A stretch of 64,000 nucleotides of DNA from Kofleriaceae bacterium (GTDB lineage: Bacteria > Myxococcota_A > Polyangia > Haliangiales > Haliangiaceae): positions 18,501 through 82,500 of the forward strand of contig JANTGM010000016.1 in NCBI GenBank assembly GCA_024762925.1, given 5' to 3'. Position numbers and translations under genes: made by a program. Below, one piece after another: positions 48,822-57,218 of the stretch (positions are counted from its first letter, which is position 1; each line of letters begins with the position of its first letter). The notes beneath the pieces are model-generated. The model was not told where the DNA came from. It searched no databases and saw nothing but the letters and a program-made list of their open reading frames with translations.

Positions 48822-49118
48822 GAAGCCTACCTTTGCACGAATTACGCCAGGACAGGCCCCTGCTTGCGCTTCGAATCTATGCATGATCATAGGAACTGGC
48901 CCAAAGCTCATGTTTGTCAAGGTGGCGGCAATAGTCGCCACCAACGAGTTTCGGGGGTTGATCTGGGGACCAGGAAACCGCTGGTTCAGGGCCTGGTGGC
49001 CTTACCGGGGAATACGTAGACTCCCAGTTTCATGTTGTATTGCAGAGCGTTAAGGTGCCCGCAACGCCAATACGAGCCAGCCCCAGCCGTGGCATGCAAT
49101 GTGCTTTGATAGTGGACC
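48822..49118. other. Divergent promoter region of the lipoprotein cluster
   Basis: 297 bp between divergent lipoprotein genes, without a gene. It contains the inverted repeat at 48922-48943 and a minus-strand TTGACA at 48921-48916. The nearest TATGAT on that strand is 24 bases away, too far for a standard promoter. Confidence 0.4.
48922..48943. promoter_or_regulatory. 7-bp inverted repeat in divergent region
   Basis: GGTGGCG (48922-48928) and CGCCACC (48937-48943) pair exactly around an 8-base loop. On the minus strand it immediately precedes TTGACA. Possible operator for the gene at 47682 and the divergent gene at 49119. Confidence 0.4.
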
Positions 49119-50777
49119 ATGACTTCCGTCGCTCCAACGTACACACTCGCCGGTCATGTTCGTTCCACCCTCTTTGCATGTGTTGCAGCACTGGCTGCCT
49201 TCACTGGCTGTGGAAGTGAGGTCGGGCCAGACAGAGACTGTGAGTCTGGCAAGTGCGACGACAAGGAGCCGACGCTCGCTGAGCGCAACGATCCCATTGC
49301 CACCTATCTCAAGACTCTAGACATCTCGGATGAGGGACTGATGGCCTCCAGCTACCAGGACATTCTCTTTGGTGTCGCTGAGGTCATGGGGTGCTCCACC
49401 GATAGCATTGCTGTCTTCACGGTTTCCGACGACTTGATCGCCAGCGAGCCATTCCCACGGTTGGTGTCGGTTGCGTGTAAGGACGACGATTCCAAAGCCT
49501 CAGACTTTTTCATCGCAGCCTCGTTTGAAGACGCCGAGACTGGCGATGTCGATATTCACGATGTTGAGATGTTTGCTTGGGACAAGTCTGCTCGCGAGTA
49601 CATGTTCTACGCCTTTGAACCCGACGAAGAGGAAGAAGATCTCGTTAGGCTCGAAGTTGGCCCTCAGCGCTGCGAAGGCTGTCACCTCACTCCTGCCGAC
49701 ACAAGCCCTATTGGCATGCGCATGACACCCATCATGAACGAGCTCAACAGGCCATGGACGCACTGGAACGCTGAGCCTGGCTTCCCATCTCACCAATTTT
49801 CCGTGCCTCCTGGCATGGACGAGAAACCGAATTATTCTGAGCTGGCAATTGCACGCAGAGCTCCTGCGCAGCGATTCGAAGAGATTGTGCGCTTTGGTGG
49901 ACACGCCAAGGTTGCTTCAGCTCGCATTCGCGATCGTCGCAATGCACCCAACATTGATGAGATTATGGGCATGCTTCGACCCGTGTTTTGCAGCGAGCAG
50001 GTCAACTACGTTAGCGAAGACCACGATAGTGGCATTCTCTTCAACTCTGCATTGGTCGACCCAGGCATCCGCAATATGTATGTGCAAATTCGTCCAAACG
50101 ACTGGGCTTGGGATTGGCTAAATGACGAAGTTGTCCGTCTCGGTTCACCCAATGATGATGCCGTTGTCCAGATTCCAGTACGAGGCAACGCTGATGTGAC
50201 GATGGAGACATCCTTGGTAACGACCAAAGTACTCACCCCGCATCAAATTCTTCGCGCTCGCGCCTTGGATTCAGACAACCCCGTCTTCTCTGACTTCCGC
50301 TGCAATCTGTGGAGAGATGCCTACGACAACTTCAAAGCTTCACCACCTGACTTTGGCGATGCGACCCGCAATATGCACGTGATGAGTGAACTCTTTGAGA
50401 AAATCATGAGTGTTGACGGCAACCCACTTGCTGGCAGCAATCCTGAAACGATCATCATGATGCCAAACGCCGATGATAGGAGCATTACTCGCCTTCGAAG
50501 CGCGGCTAGCCAAGGACAGCTTGAGAACGGCAATTGCGAGAATGACGGCTTCTGCGCAGGTGATGTCGATGCACTAGGGGCTCGCCTTGAGCAAAACGTT
50601 CAGGCCATACTCTCCTCCCAGCCTCGCGAGTCTCTGCGCTCAATGCGACAGAGCCGGATTTGCCACATCCTTGACACCGTTGCAGGAGTGGACGGCGATG
50701 ACCGCTTCCCTGCGGGTTCCACCCGTTTTCCCAACATGCCAAGCCTACCCAGCGTAGACTGTGGTTCAGGTAACTAG
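49119..50777 (+). CDS. CxxCH lipoprotein (paralogue 3)
   Basis: A 552-residue lipoprotein (signal ACVAALAAFTGC). After it, CESGKCDDKEP. The CxxCH motif is CEGCH in QRCEGCHLTPADTSP, followed by PIMNELNRPWTHWNAEPGF and later FCSEQVNYVSEDHDSG, very close to the corresponding stretches in 43898-45415 (PLMNEMTNPWSQWNAEPGF; FCDEQANYVSEIHGSG). So this and that gene are close paralogues. It runs divergently from the other members. Extracellular or periplasmic haem attachment at the single CxxCH is inferred, not shown. Confidence 0.87.
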   Translation: MTSVAPTYTLAGHVRSTLFACVAALAAFTGCGSEVGPDRDCESGKCDDKEPTLAERNDPIATYLKTLDISDEGLMASSYQDILFGVAEVMGCSTDSIAVFTVSDDLIASEPFPRLVSVACKDDDSKASDFFIAASFEDAETGDVDIHDVEMFAWDKSAREYMFYAFEPDEEEEDLVRLEVGPQRCEGCHLTPADTSPIGMRMTPIMNELNRPWTHWNAEPGFPSHQFSVPPGMDEKPNYSELAIARRAPAQRFEEIVRFGGHAKVASARIRDRRNAPNIDEIMGMLRPVFCSEQVNYVSEDHDSGILFNSALVDPGIRNMYVQIRPNDWAWDWLNDEVVRLGSPNDDAVVQIPVRGNADVTMETSLVTTKVLTPHQILRARALDSDNPVFSDFRCNLWRDAYDNFKASPPDFGDATRNMHVMSELFEKIMSVDGNPLAGSNPETIIMMPNADDRSITRLRSAASQGQLENGNCENDGFCAGDVDALGARLEQNVQAILSSQPRESLRSMRQSRICHILDTVAGVDGDDRFPAGSTRFPNMPSLPSVDCGSGN

Positions 50778-50904
50778 CCCTTAGCGACATGGGCGCACAG
50801 CGATAGCATCAATCTCGTTCCAGCCAGGGACGGCGGATGCACTAAGAGAAACTCTTACGGCTACGATTTTCTCGTTTGTGCACGCAAATTTTGTGCGCTC
50901 AATG

Positions 50905-51019
50905 TGTACCGAGCAGCTCGGATCGCGAACTGGCGGATTCCGAAGCAGAGTTTCTCGAACGCCTACAGGCCTCGCTCAATCTCGATGAAGCAACGATCGC
51001 CAAGCTCGACGCCGAGTAG
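50905..51019 (+). pseudogene. C-terminal remnant of a TerB/DUF533-like gene
   Basis: One plus frame ending at TAG 51017-51019 reads SSSDRELADSEAEFLERLQ, then ASLNLDEATIAKLDAE. This resembles the last helices of DUF533/TerB-like proteins (ISEAEQxFLxxLxxxLxL). No start codon or preceding domain exists in frame, so the gene looks truncated by deletion. Confidence 0.4.
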
Positions 51020-51045
51020 CGTATGAATACGCCGGGCAGAATCCG

Positions 51046-51495
51046 GTGATGCGGACCGATCCAACGGGGCTTGCAGCCATAGCTACGGATGAGGAAGCTG
51101 GAAAGCTTTGGAACAAATGTGGAAGTCTTTACTGGAAGATCAAGGCTGAGAAGCAGCTCTCGGCTTTGGTCTGTGCCACTGACAGCCCCGAGTACAAAAG
51201 CCTCGTGTGTGAATTGGCTATTGAGAACCTGCTCGGTTTGTATTGGGATTTCTTCTCCTCTGGGTGTGCGCATGACACGTTTGAGGGCGAAGTAATCTGG
51301 GGTAACATCCCGAGAAGGGTTCTGGAAAGATGGCACATGTTGAGCTTGCAAGATGGAGAGTTGAGTGTAGGGACGCCCATCCTTCCAGGTGAACCAGATA
51401 CTCCCGAACCACCACCATTGGTCGCTCCTCTCTCTCCTACGTCTGGCGAGACACAAAGGCCAAGTACGCTAGAGACCGGGGCAATGGCAAAATAG
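51046..51495 (+). CDS. Hypothetical protein, 149 aa
   Basis: A 149-residue protein starting GTG/ATG at 51046-51051. The core is globular with a few Cys (NKCGSLYWKIKAE, CATDSPEYKSLVC, SSGCAHDTFEGEV), followed by a Pro-rich, Ser/Thr-rich C-terminal tail (EPDTPEPPPLVAPLSP). No signal peptide is clear. No domain recognised. The next gene begins 15 bp after the stop, in the same direction, so they may be co-transcribed. Confidence 0.55.
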   Translation: MMRTDPTGLAAIATDEEAGKLWNKCGSLYWKIKAEKQLSALVCATDSPEYKSLVCELAIENLLGLYWDFFSSGCAHDTFEGEVIWGNIPRRVLERWHMLSLQDGELSVGTPILPGEPDTPEPPPLVAPLSPTSGETQRPSTLETGAMAK

Positions 51496-51510
51496 CCGGC
51501 CCTGTGAAAG

Positions 51511-51882
51511 GTGCTCAAAGTGTTCATTAGGCGCATTCTCATCTTTTCTGGGCTAGTCGCAGCCGTGCTTGCGTCTTGTTTGCTGGAGGCTTGCCAAGAC
51601 CCCGTGAAAAGAACGGACGACGAGAAGCGAATCAAAGCCAACCTCAATAACAACCCAGATGCATCACAGATGACCCGTGAAGAAGTCTCAGCCGTGCTTG
51701 AGGCACGTCGGCGGAAGATGGTGCTGGAGAGCATGTGTGCAATGTCCGAAGCTTCCGTCGGCGATGGGGAGAAGGCACCCGGGGAATACGGCCCTCGGGA
51801 CCCGGAGATCGAGAAGCAGGTACTGAGGGCTTGTATGGGCCAGGGCGGGAACGTAGTACAACGTCGTGGAAGCCGCATGTGA
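51511..51882 (+). CDS. N-terminal half of a frameshifted TonB-C protein
   Basis: A frame from GTG 51511 with an N-terminal hydrophobic segment (RILIFSGLVAAVLASCLLEAC) that could be a lipoprotein signal. The middle is charged (NNPDASQMTREEVSAVLEARR), and before the stop it reads LRACMGQGGNVV. Its tail would join smoothly to the frame at 51866 (EAACEEGNGQACM), continuing a C-x-G-N pattern. I take these as one gene broken by a frame change near 51862-51882, either real or an error. Confidence 0.55.
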   Translation: MLKVFIRRILIFSGLVAAVLASCLLEACQDPVKRTDDEKRIKANLNNNPDASQMTREEVSAVLEARRRKMVLESMCAMSEASVGDGEKAPGEYGPRDPEIEKQVLRACMGQGGNVVQRRGSRM

Positions 51883-52273
51883 GGAGGGGAATGGCCAAGC
51901 CTGTATGTTTCTTGACGATGGCCTACTAGATCTCACACGTCTCGACTTGGAACGTCGCTCGCCAGCAAGCTCCGGGCCAGTGAGGGTCGTCTTGTCACGC
52001 CTACGAGGAACACCTGACATACGGCCATCAACAGCCGTCATGCACAACATGCGCCGCAACGGTCTGACGCAACTGAATGCCGAAGTTCAGTTCTGTATTT
52101 CAAGACGAGGGACAATTCGTAGTGCCAGACTGCAACGTAGGAGCGGCGCTCCCCTGTATGACCGCAGGCTGATTGAGAAGGTACGCAATTGGCGTTTCAG
52201 ACCCATCATTGCGAATGGGAAACCACTTCGAGTGTATACATCTGAGAAGTTCAGCTTCTCAATCCAGCGCTAG
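51866..52273 (+). CDS. TonB C-terminal domain protein (second half of a split gene)
   Basis: A 135-residue frame starting GTG 51866. The last ~95 residues are a TonB C-terminal domain: LNAEVQFCISRRGTIRSARL, RSGAPLYDRRLIEKVRNWRFRP, then GKPLRVYTSEKFSF. TonB domains contact outer-membrane receptors and transmit energy from ExbB-ExbD, present at 59.8-61.7 kb. The part before it (CEEGNGQACMFLDDGL) continues the frame of 51511-51882, so the start here is probably artificial. If the gene is intact elsewhere in the population, the full protein would have an N-terminal anchor plus TonB-C. Confidence 0.7.
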   Translation: MEAACEEGNGQACMFLDDGLLDLTRLDLERRSPASSGPVRVVLSRLRGTPDIRPSTAVMHNMRRNGLTQLNAEVQFCISRRGTIRSARLQRRSGAPLYDRRLIEKVRNWRFRPIIANGKPLRVYTSEKFSFSIQR

Positions 52274-52522
52274 AGGGCCAATACTTTCAGCGGGTCGCGC
52301 CAAGGCAGGCTCCATTGGGTTGGTGGTGCAGCCGGTCTCTATGGATGGCAGGGGCTGCGAGAACATTGCCGCCCCCTTCTCATCGCGAGTAGCAATGAAA
52401 TTCCTTGTTCTCCGAAGCGTCTTTCTTGGGCGCACGGGCTGCGCGCGAAACTTGCTTGGGGACCGCAGCAAACCATCCGACTTGCAGAGACTCGCGAGCG
52501 AGACGTCGATGGCGGGGGCAAG

Positions 52523-53578
52523 CTAGGCGGCTTCGAGAATGCGAAGCTTAGGAGTCTGAATGCCCGCTAGGCTATCGAGGATTCGCTCGGCTCCTTGGCC
52601 ATCGACCATGCTTCCAATCCGCTTGCCAAAGCGCAGGCGTTGTGGCTCATCCAGCAAGAAGTTCTCGATTACTGCGCTTAGGTCCTGGCTCGTCGTCTGG
52701 CTCATAGGGGCCATGTGAACGTTTGCACCTTCCTCGGCAAGACGATGGGTTTCCCGCACATCTTCCCGGTCGTGGCTAAGACATAGCGTTGGTATGCCAA
52801 GGAAGCCAATAAGACCGCTCATGGACTCGCTTGTGACGATAGCAGCGTCGCTGAAGAGCAGTGAGTCGGCGACCGTGTTGCGTGAGATTTGCTCGATAAT
52901 GTAGCCGCGGGCACAGGCCGCGCGAGCTGCGGTGTCGAGAACAGGGCATGTGCGCGAGCCAAGCAGTGTGACGATCGTTGTCTTGTTGGAGCGTGGTAGG
53001 GCGTCGAGAACTCGGGCACTGACATGATCATCCGAGCTCGTAAGAAAAATTCTCTCGATGGCTGCCTTTGGCGTTCGTTCAGGCTTTGGCCAGTTCGCGA
53101 TCTCTGGGCTAACGAGCTTGTACTCTGGCCCCAGCAGAAGACGGGCATCCGCGCGGCATGTGTAGAATCGCTCATCGGCGGAGAAGTTACTGTTGATGAT
53201 GAGCTGGACGGGAAGCACCCGCTCTCCATCGTCTTCGATAACCGCTGTGAAGACTTTGCTTGCGACGGCACTGAGATATTTGCTTCCAAAGCATCGGCCA
53301 TCGATAACGACAGAAGAAGGCGACCCCTCCGCGACAGCGTCTACGAGTTCTTGCATATCTGCGTCTGAGCCGACAGGCCCTGAAATCGCAATCTCCTGCA
53401 GCCCTCGAGCACGAATGAGATTGCGAGCGGTTTGCTGGTTTTGCTGAACTGCGAACTGCACACGACCGCCACGACGCATATGCGCTTCTGCCAAAATCAG
53501 ACAGCGCTGCAGTGCTCGGTTGCCTTTGCTCCCTCGGGTGTCAACTCGGAAGATGATTAGTGCGTTCTCTTTGGACAT
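52523..53578 (-). CDS. pseG: PseG-like UDP-sugar hydrolase
   Basis: A 351-residue GT-B-type hydrolase. In Helicobacter and Campylobacter, PseG removes UDP from 2,4-diacetamido-2,4,6-trideoxy-beta-L-altrose on the way to pseudaminic acid. Here FRVDTRGSKGNRALQRC matches the N-terminal GHxxR-type start loosely, and ESMSGLIGFLGIPTLCLSHD the C-terminal lobe. The catalytic His is less clear than in the reference enzymes, so I assign it mainly by position after PseB and PseC and by fold. ATG 53578 overlaps the pseB stop (TAATG). Confidence 0.72.
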   Translation of the reverse strand: MSKENALIIFRVDTRGSKGNRALQRCLILAEAHMRRGGRVQFAVQQNQQTARNLIRARGLQEIAISGPVGSDADMQELVDAVAEGSPSSVVIDGRCFGSKYLSAVASKVFTAVIEDDGERVLPVQLIINSNFSADERFYTCRADARLLLGPEYKLVSPEIANWPKPERTPKAAIERIFLTSSDDHVSARVLDALPRSNKTTIVTLLGSRTCPVLDTAARAACARGYIIEQISRNTVADSLLFSDAAIVTSESMSGLIGFLGIPTLCLSHDREDVRETHRLAEEGANVHMAPMSQTTSQDLSAVIENFLLDEPQRLRFGKRIGSMVDGQGAERILDSLAGIQTPKLRILEAA

Positions 53579-54585
53579 TAGGCGACCTCTTTCAACATGG
53601 CTCGGGTGGCTTCAAGATCCAGCCGCAACTCCGGCCGATCACTTCGGTAGATGAATCCAGGCGGCAACGCTGTGCCGTCTTTGCTTTGTGGGATGCCGTC
53701 ATGGAAACTGAACTCTGGCCAGATGACGAGCAGGTCACCAAGGTCGCGAGTTCGCGCACACTCATCAGCGCTCACGAGAGTCTCATGCAGCTTCTCTCCA
53801 GGGCGAATGCCGATGGTCTCACGCGGAACGTTTGGTGCGATTGCCTCGGCCAGTGTCGTAATGTCTGACGTGGGCAGCTTTGGAATGAAGATCTCGCCGC
53901 CGTACATGCACTCAAGGCCGCGTCGCACGAGCTGTACAGCACCCGGCATGTCGATCCAAAAGCGTGTCATGCGCTCATCGGTGATTGTGAGTCGGCCCGA
54001 TTCGAGTTGGCGGCGAAACAGGGGAATGACGCTTCCTGCGCTGCCCATGACATTGCCGTAGCGAACCAATGCGAATCGAGTTCCTCCCTTGCCAGAGTAG
54101 GCGTTGGCGGCGATTAAGAGTTTTTCCATGCAGAGCTTGGACGCGCCATAGAGGTTCACTGGTGCAACGGCCTTGTCGGTGGAGAGTCCAAGGACTTGCT
54201 CAACGCCCGCTTCGATGGCCGCTTCGATGATGTTGCGAGCTCCGTCCACGTTGGTTTGGATGGCCTCCATAGGGTTGTACTCGCAAATCGGCACATGCTT
54301 CATGGCTGCGGAGTGCACAACAATGTCAACATCGCGAAACGCCGTCTGCAGGCGTTTCTTGTCGCGAATGTCGCCTACGAAAAATCGAATGCGAGGGTCG
54401 TTGAACTCCTGGCTCATCTGGTAGTGCTTCTGCTCGTCGCGGGAGAAGACAATGATCTTCTTGGCCTTGCCTTCGTCGAGCAGGTCTCGCGTGAAAGCTC
54501 TTCCAAAGGAACCCGTGCCTCCGGTAATGAGGATGGTCTTTCCTTCGAGAGTGCGGGCTTGGTTTGTGTCGTTGGCTACGTTCAT
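53578..54585 (-). CDS. pseB: UDP-N-acetylglucosamine 4,6-dehydratase (inverting), PseB
   Basis: A 335-residue short-chain dehydratase. NAD-binding ITGGTGSFGRAF near 20, VFSRDEQKHYQM, catalytic segment STDKAVAPVNLYGASKLCME with the YxxxK pair, and GNVMGSAGSVIP. PseB converts UDP-GlcNAc to UDP-2-acetamido-2,6-dideoxy-beta-L-arabino-hexos-4-ulose, the first step of pseudaminic acid synthesis. The ATG overlaps the pseC stop (ATGA). Confidence 0.93.
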   Translation of the reverse strand: MNVANDTNQARTLEGKTILITGGTGSFGRAFTRDLLDEGKAKKIIVFSRDEQKHYQMSQEFNDPRIRFFVGDIRDKKRLQTAFRDVDIVVHSAAMKHVPICEYNPMEAIQTNVDGARNIIEAAIEAGVEQVLGLSTDKAVAPVNLYGASKLCMEKLLIAANAYSGKGGTRFALVRYGNVMGSAGSVIPLFRRQLESGRLTITDERMTRFWIDMPGAVQLVRRGLECMYGGEIFIPKLPTSDITTLAEAIAPNVPRETIGIRPGEKLHETLVSADECARTRDLGDLLVIWPEFSFHDGIPQSKDGTALPPGFIYRSDRPELRLDLEATRAMLKEVA

Positions 54586-55778
54586 GATGCGACCTTTGCT
54601 GGCAACTGTTGGCCAAGAGCCCGCGCAAGACTGTCAACCACATGGTCGACTTCTTCGTCGCTGAGTCCTGGATACATGGGCAGAGATAGAGTGCGCTGGT
54701 AGTAGCGGTACACACCGCTTTGCGCCTGTGGCTGGCCATATCGCTCTTGGTAGTACGGCTGCCAGCTTACGGGGATGTAGTGCACTTGGGTGCCAATGCC
54801 TTGGCGCTCAAGCGACTCCATAACTTCGTCACGCGTGATGCCAAGGGCATCGAAATCGATGAGAACAGGGAAGAGGTGGTAGGCCGACTGCCGGTCGTCA
54901 TAGCTGCGCTGGGCAACAACATTGTCGCCAAAGCCCGCCGAGATGCGCGTTCGGTAGCGCTCTGCAATTATGCGGCGTCGCTTGAGTGCGGCGGGCTGCT
55001 TCTCGAGCTGAGAGAGTCCCAGGGCGCACTGAATGTCGGTTAGGCGGTAGTTGTAGCCAAGCTCTTGAACCTCGTAGTACCAGCGCCCTGGGCTCTTTTT
55101 TGCGAACTTTTCTGGACGTCGCTCAACACCGTGGTGTCGCAGCTGGTCCATGCGATCTTTGAGTCGCTTGTTGTTGGTAAGCGCAGCGCCACCTTCCCCC
55201 GTCGTTAGGTGCTTTACCGGGTGAAACGAAAAGGTTGCCACGTCCGCTAGGCCACTTCCGATGCGGCGTCCGCGGTAGGTCGCGCCAAGGGCATGAGCGG
55301 CGTCTTCGACTAGCCACAAGTGGTTGCGATCAGCGATGTTGCGCAGCTCCTCCATGTCAACGGGAAGGCCACCAAGATGAACCGCGACAATTGCTTTGGT
55401 TTTTGGTCCGATGAGAGTTGCGACCGAGGAGGGCAAGATGTTGCCGCTATCTGGATCGACATCAGCGAATCGCAGTTCAGCGCCGAGGTAGCGAGCGGCG
55501 TTTGCTGTTGCTGCAAACGTGAGCGGCGTCGTGATGATCTCGTCCCCAGGCCCAATGTCGAGTGCGGCATAGGCCAAGTGCAACGCAGCGGTGCCATTGC
55601 AAACGACGGTGGCATAGTCGGCGCCGAGATAGTTACAGAGCCCTTGTTCAAACTCCTCAACGAGAGGCCCTTGGGTGATGCGTGGTCCTTTCAAGGCGGC
55701 AATCACCGCCTCGATGTCGGATTCGTCGATGTTTTGTCGACCGTATGGCAAGAATGCCTGAGCTCTTTCGTCGTCCAC
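54582..55778 (-). CDS. pseC: UDP-4-amino-4,6-dideoxy-L-AltNAc transaminase, PseC
   Basis: A 398-residue DegT/DnrJ/EryC1 aminotransferase. PLP Lys in ATFSFHPVKHLTTGEGG, the aspartate region LWLVEDAAHALGA, and LGYNYRLTDIQCALGL. PseC transfers an amino group to the 4-keto sugar made by PseB. It is the first gene of the pseC-pseB-pseG operon. The acetyltransferase (PseH), synthase (PseI) and CMP-transferase (PseF) are not in this window. Confidence 0.93.
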   Translation of the reverse strand: MDDERAQAFLPYGRQNIDESDIEAVIAALKGPRITQGPLVEEFEQGLCNYLGADYATVVCNGTAALHLAYAALDIGPGDEIITTPLTFAATANAARYLGAELRFADVDPDSGNILPSSVATLIGPKTKAIVAVHLGGLPVDMEELRNIADRNHLWLVEDAAHALGATYRGRRIGSGLADVATFSFHPVKHLTTGEGGAALTNNKRLKDRMDQLRHHGVERRPEKFAKKSPGRWYYEVQELGYNYRLTDIQCALGLSQLEKQPAALKRRRIIAERYRTRISAGFGDNVVAQRSYDDRQSAYHLFPVLIDFDALGITRDEVMESLERQGIGTQVHYIPVSWQPYYQERYGQPQAQSGVYRYYQRTLSLPMYPGLSDEEVDHVVDSLARALGQQLPAKVAS

Positions 55779-56051
55779 TGGCCCGGTGTATTGCCAATGT
55801 CGATCCAGGTTTTCGTCTTGCTCAAGATCCTAGAATCACACGAAGTCCTCCCGTTCCCCCGTCAGAGCGCCAGAGCCTTGGCGTCAGTTCTGACAGTATG
55901 CGCCCTTACTTCAAGCGGGTGTCGCGGACGCAGTTTAGGGTTCTGTCAGCTGCGATGCGTATCTTGACAAGAGGCTCGCCATGGGTGTGGAACGTTCAAT
56001 GAGCCGTGAGTAGGCAGCAGCGCTTCGAGTTTGGCGCTTTCGTGAACTGGG

Positions 56052-57137
56052 CTATTGGCCGCGCTGGGCTAGTTCGACAATGACTTTGAGAATGCCATCA
56101 AACGTGTCGCGCATGACCCATGCCTTATGCGTTACATCACCTTGCGTCTCTGCCTTGAGAAGCCCAGCGCCAAGGGAGTCACGCAGACCTTTGCAAAGCT
56201 GTGGGTCCTTCTCAAAGTGCGTGGCAGTTTGCTCATAGATGTTGAAACACGCTTGGTGATCGCCGTCGTTATAGAGAGGTGCACCAAGTTCGATTGCGCG
56301 TTGAATGCCGTTGAAGACTTTCAGCACTTCCTCGCGGCTGCAGTCTTTGAGAATCGCGATGTCGTGACTGGGAACGTCTCGTTCGACAATGCCAGCGTCG
56401 GTCTTGATGAGACCTGGGCGTCGCTTTGGCTTGAAGCGGGCGGCAAATTCGGCAACCGTTTCGCCACCATCGTGAGCGAGCAGAGGTTTTAGGTAGTTTA
56501 CCGGCACGCCAAAATTGAGGTTCTGTCCCTCAGAGGACACCATCGTGGCGACGCCAATCACCTCACCGAAAGCGTTGAACAGTGGGCCTCCACTCGATCC
56601 CTGAGAGATCGGCGCAGAGATTTGCAAAATGACATCGTTCTCAATGGGGCGCACCGAGCTGATGAGACCATCACTCACCGTGTAGTCGAGCTGTAGTGGA
56701 TTGCCCACTGCAATCACCGCATCGCCCGGCTCCACAACATCACTGTCTCCGAGTTGGACCGTTGGCATTGCGGCGGGAGGATCGATTTCGATGATCGCGA
56801 GATCGCGCGCTTGATCAATCGCCACAACGCGCTTTGCCAAATGCACTGAGCCATCACTGAGTTTCACGCGGAGAATGCCACCGCCCATAATGACGTGTAG
56901 ATTGGTTGCAATACGTCCTTCGGGTGACACAAAGAAGCCCGTGCCAACACCGATGCGTGCACCCATGTGGTTTTCGATCCGCACGATCGCGGGCTTGAAA
57001 CGGTGCATCACCTCACGTGGTGTGAGCTGCTCGGGCTTTTTCACCTGCTTGGACGAAGGACCGCATGCAGCGAGCGGGGCCGAAACGCCGAGCGCCGAAG
57101 CAACGATGAGAGCGCCGCGGAGTGAAGCCTTTAGCAT
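56052..57137 (-). CDS. Deg/HtrA-like serine protease lipoprotein without PDZ domain
   Basis: A 361-residue lipoprotein (signal VASALGVSAPLAAC). Trypsin-like S1C protease domain ~45-220 with triad His in TNLHVIMGG, Asp in DQARDLAIIEID and Ser in SQGSSGGPLFNAFG. After it, ~140 residues of helical sequence with three Cys (LKDCSREE, DHQACFNIYEQ, DPQLCKGLRD) replace the PDZ domains of DegP. It likely acts on the periplasmic or outer-membrane side. It stands alone, 80 bp from the aldehyde dehydrogenase gene. Confidence 0.9.
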   Translation of the reverse strand: MLKASLRGALIVASALGVSAPLAACGPSSKQVKKPEQLTPREVMHRFKPAIVRIENHMGARIGVGTGFFVSPEGRIATNLHVIMGGGILRVKLSDGSVHLAKRVVAIDQARDLAIIEIDPPAAMPTVQLGDSDVVEPGDAVIAVGNPLQLDYTVSDGLISSVRPIENDVILQISAPISQGSSGGPLFNAFGEVIGVATMVSSEGQNLNFGVPVNYLKPLLAHDGGETVAEFAARFKPKRRPGLIKTDAGIVERDVPSHDIAILKDCSREEVLKVFNGIQRAIELGAPLYNDGDHQACFNIYEQTATHFEKDPQLCKGLRDSLGAGLLKAETQGDVTHKAWVMRDTFDGILKVIVELAQRGQ

Positions 57138-57218
57138 TTTGGAAACGCCTTTCGCATTGCAACAAGTCTAGCTCACTTGGAGGGGCGATCGAGGTGCAAT
57201 GTCCAAAGCTTGCCGTGC

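Noticed and set aside
52274..52522. Protein-like text in plus frames after the TonB-C gene
   Set aside because: Two frames both look partly protein-like, neither has a start or domain.
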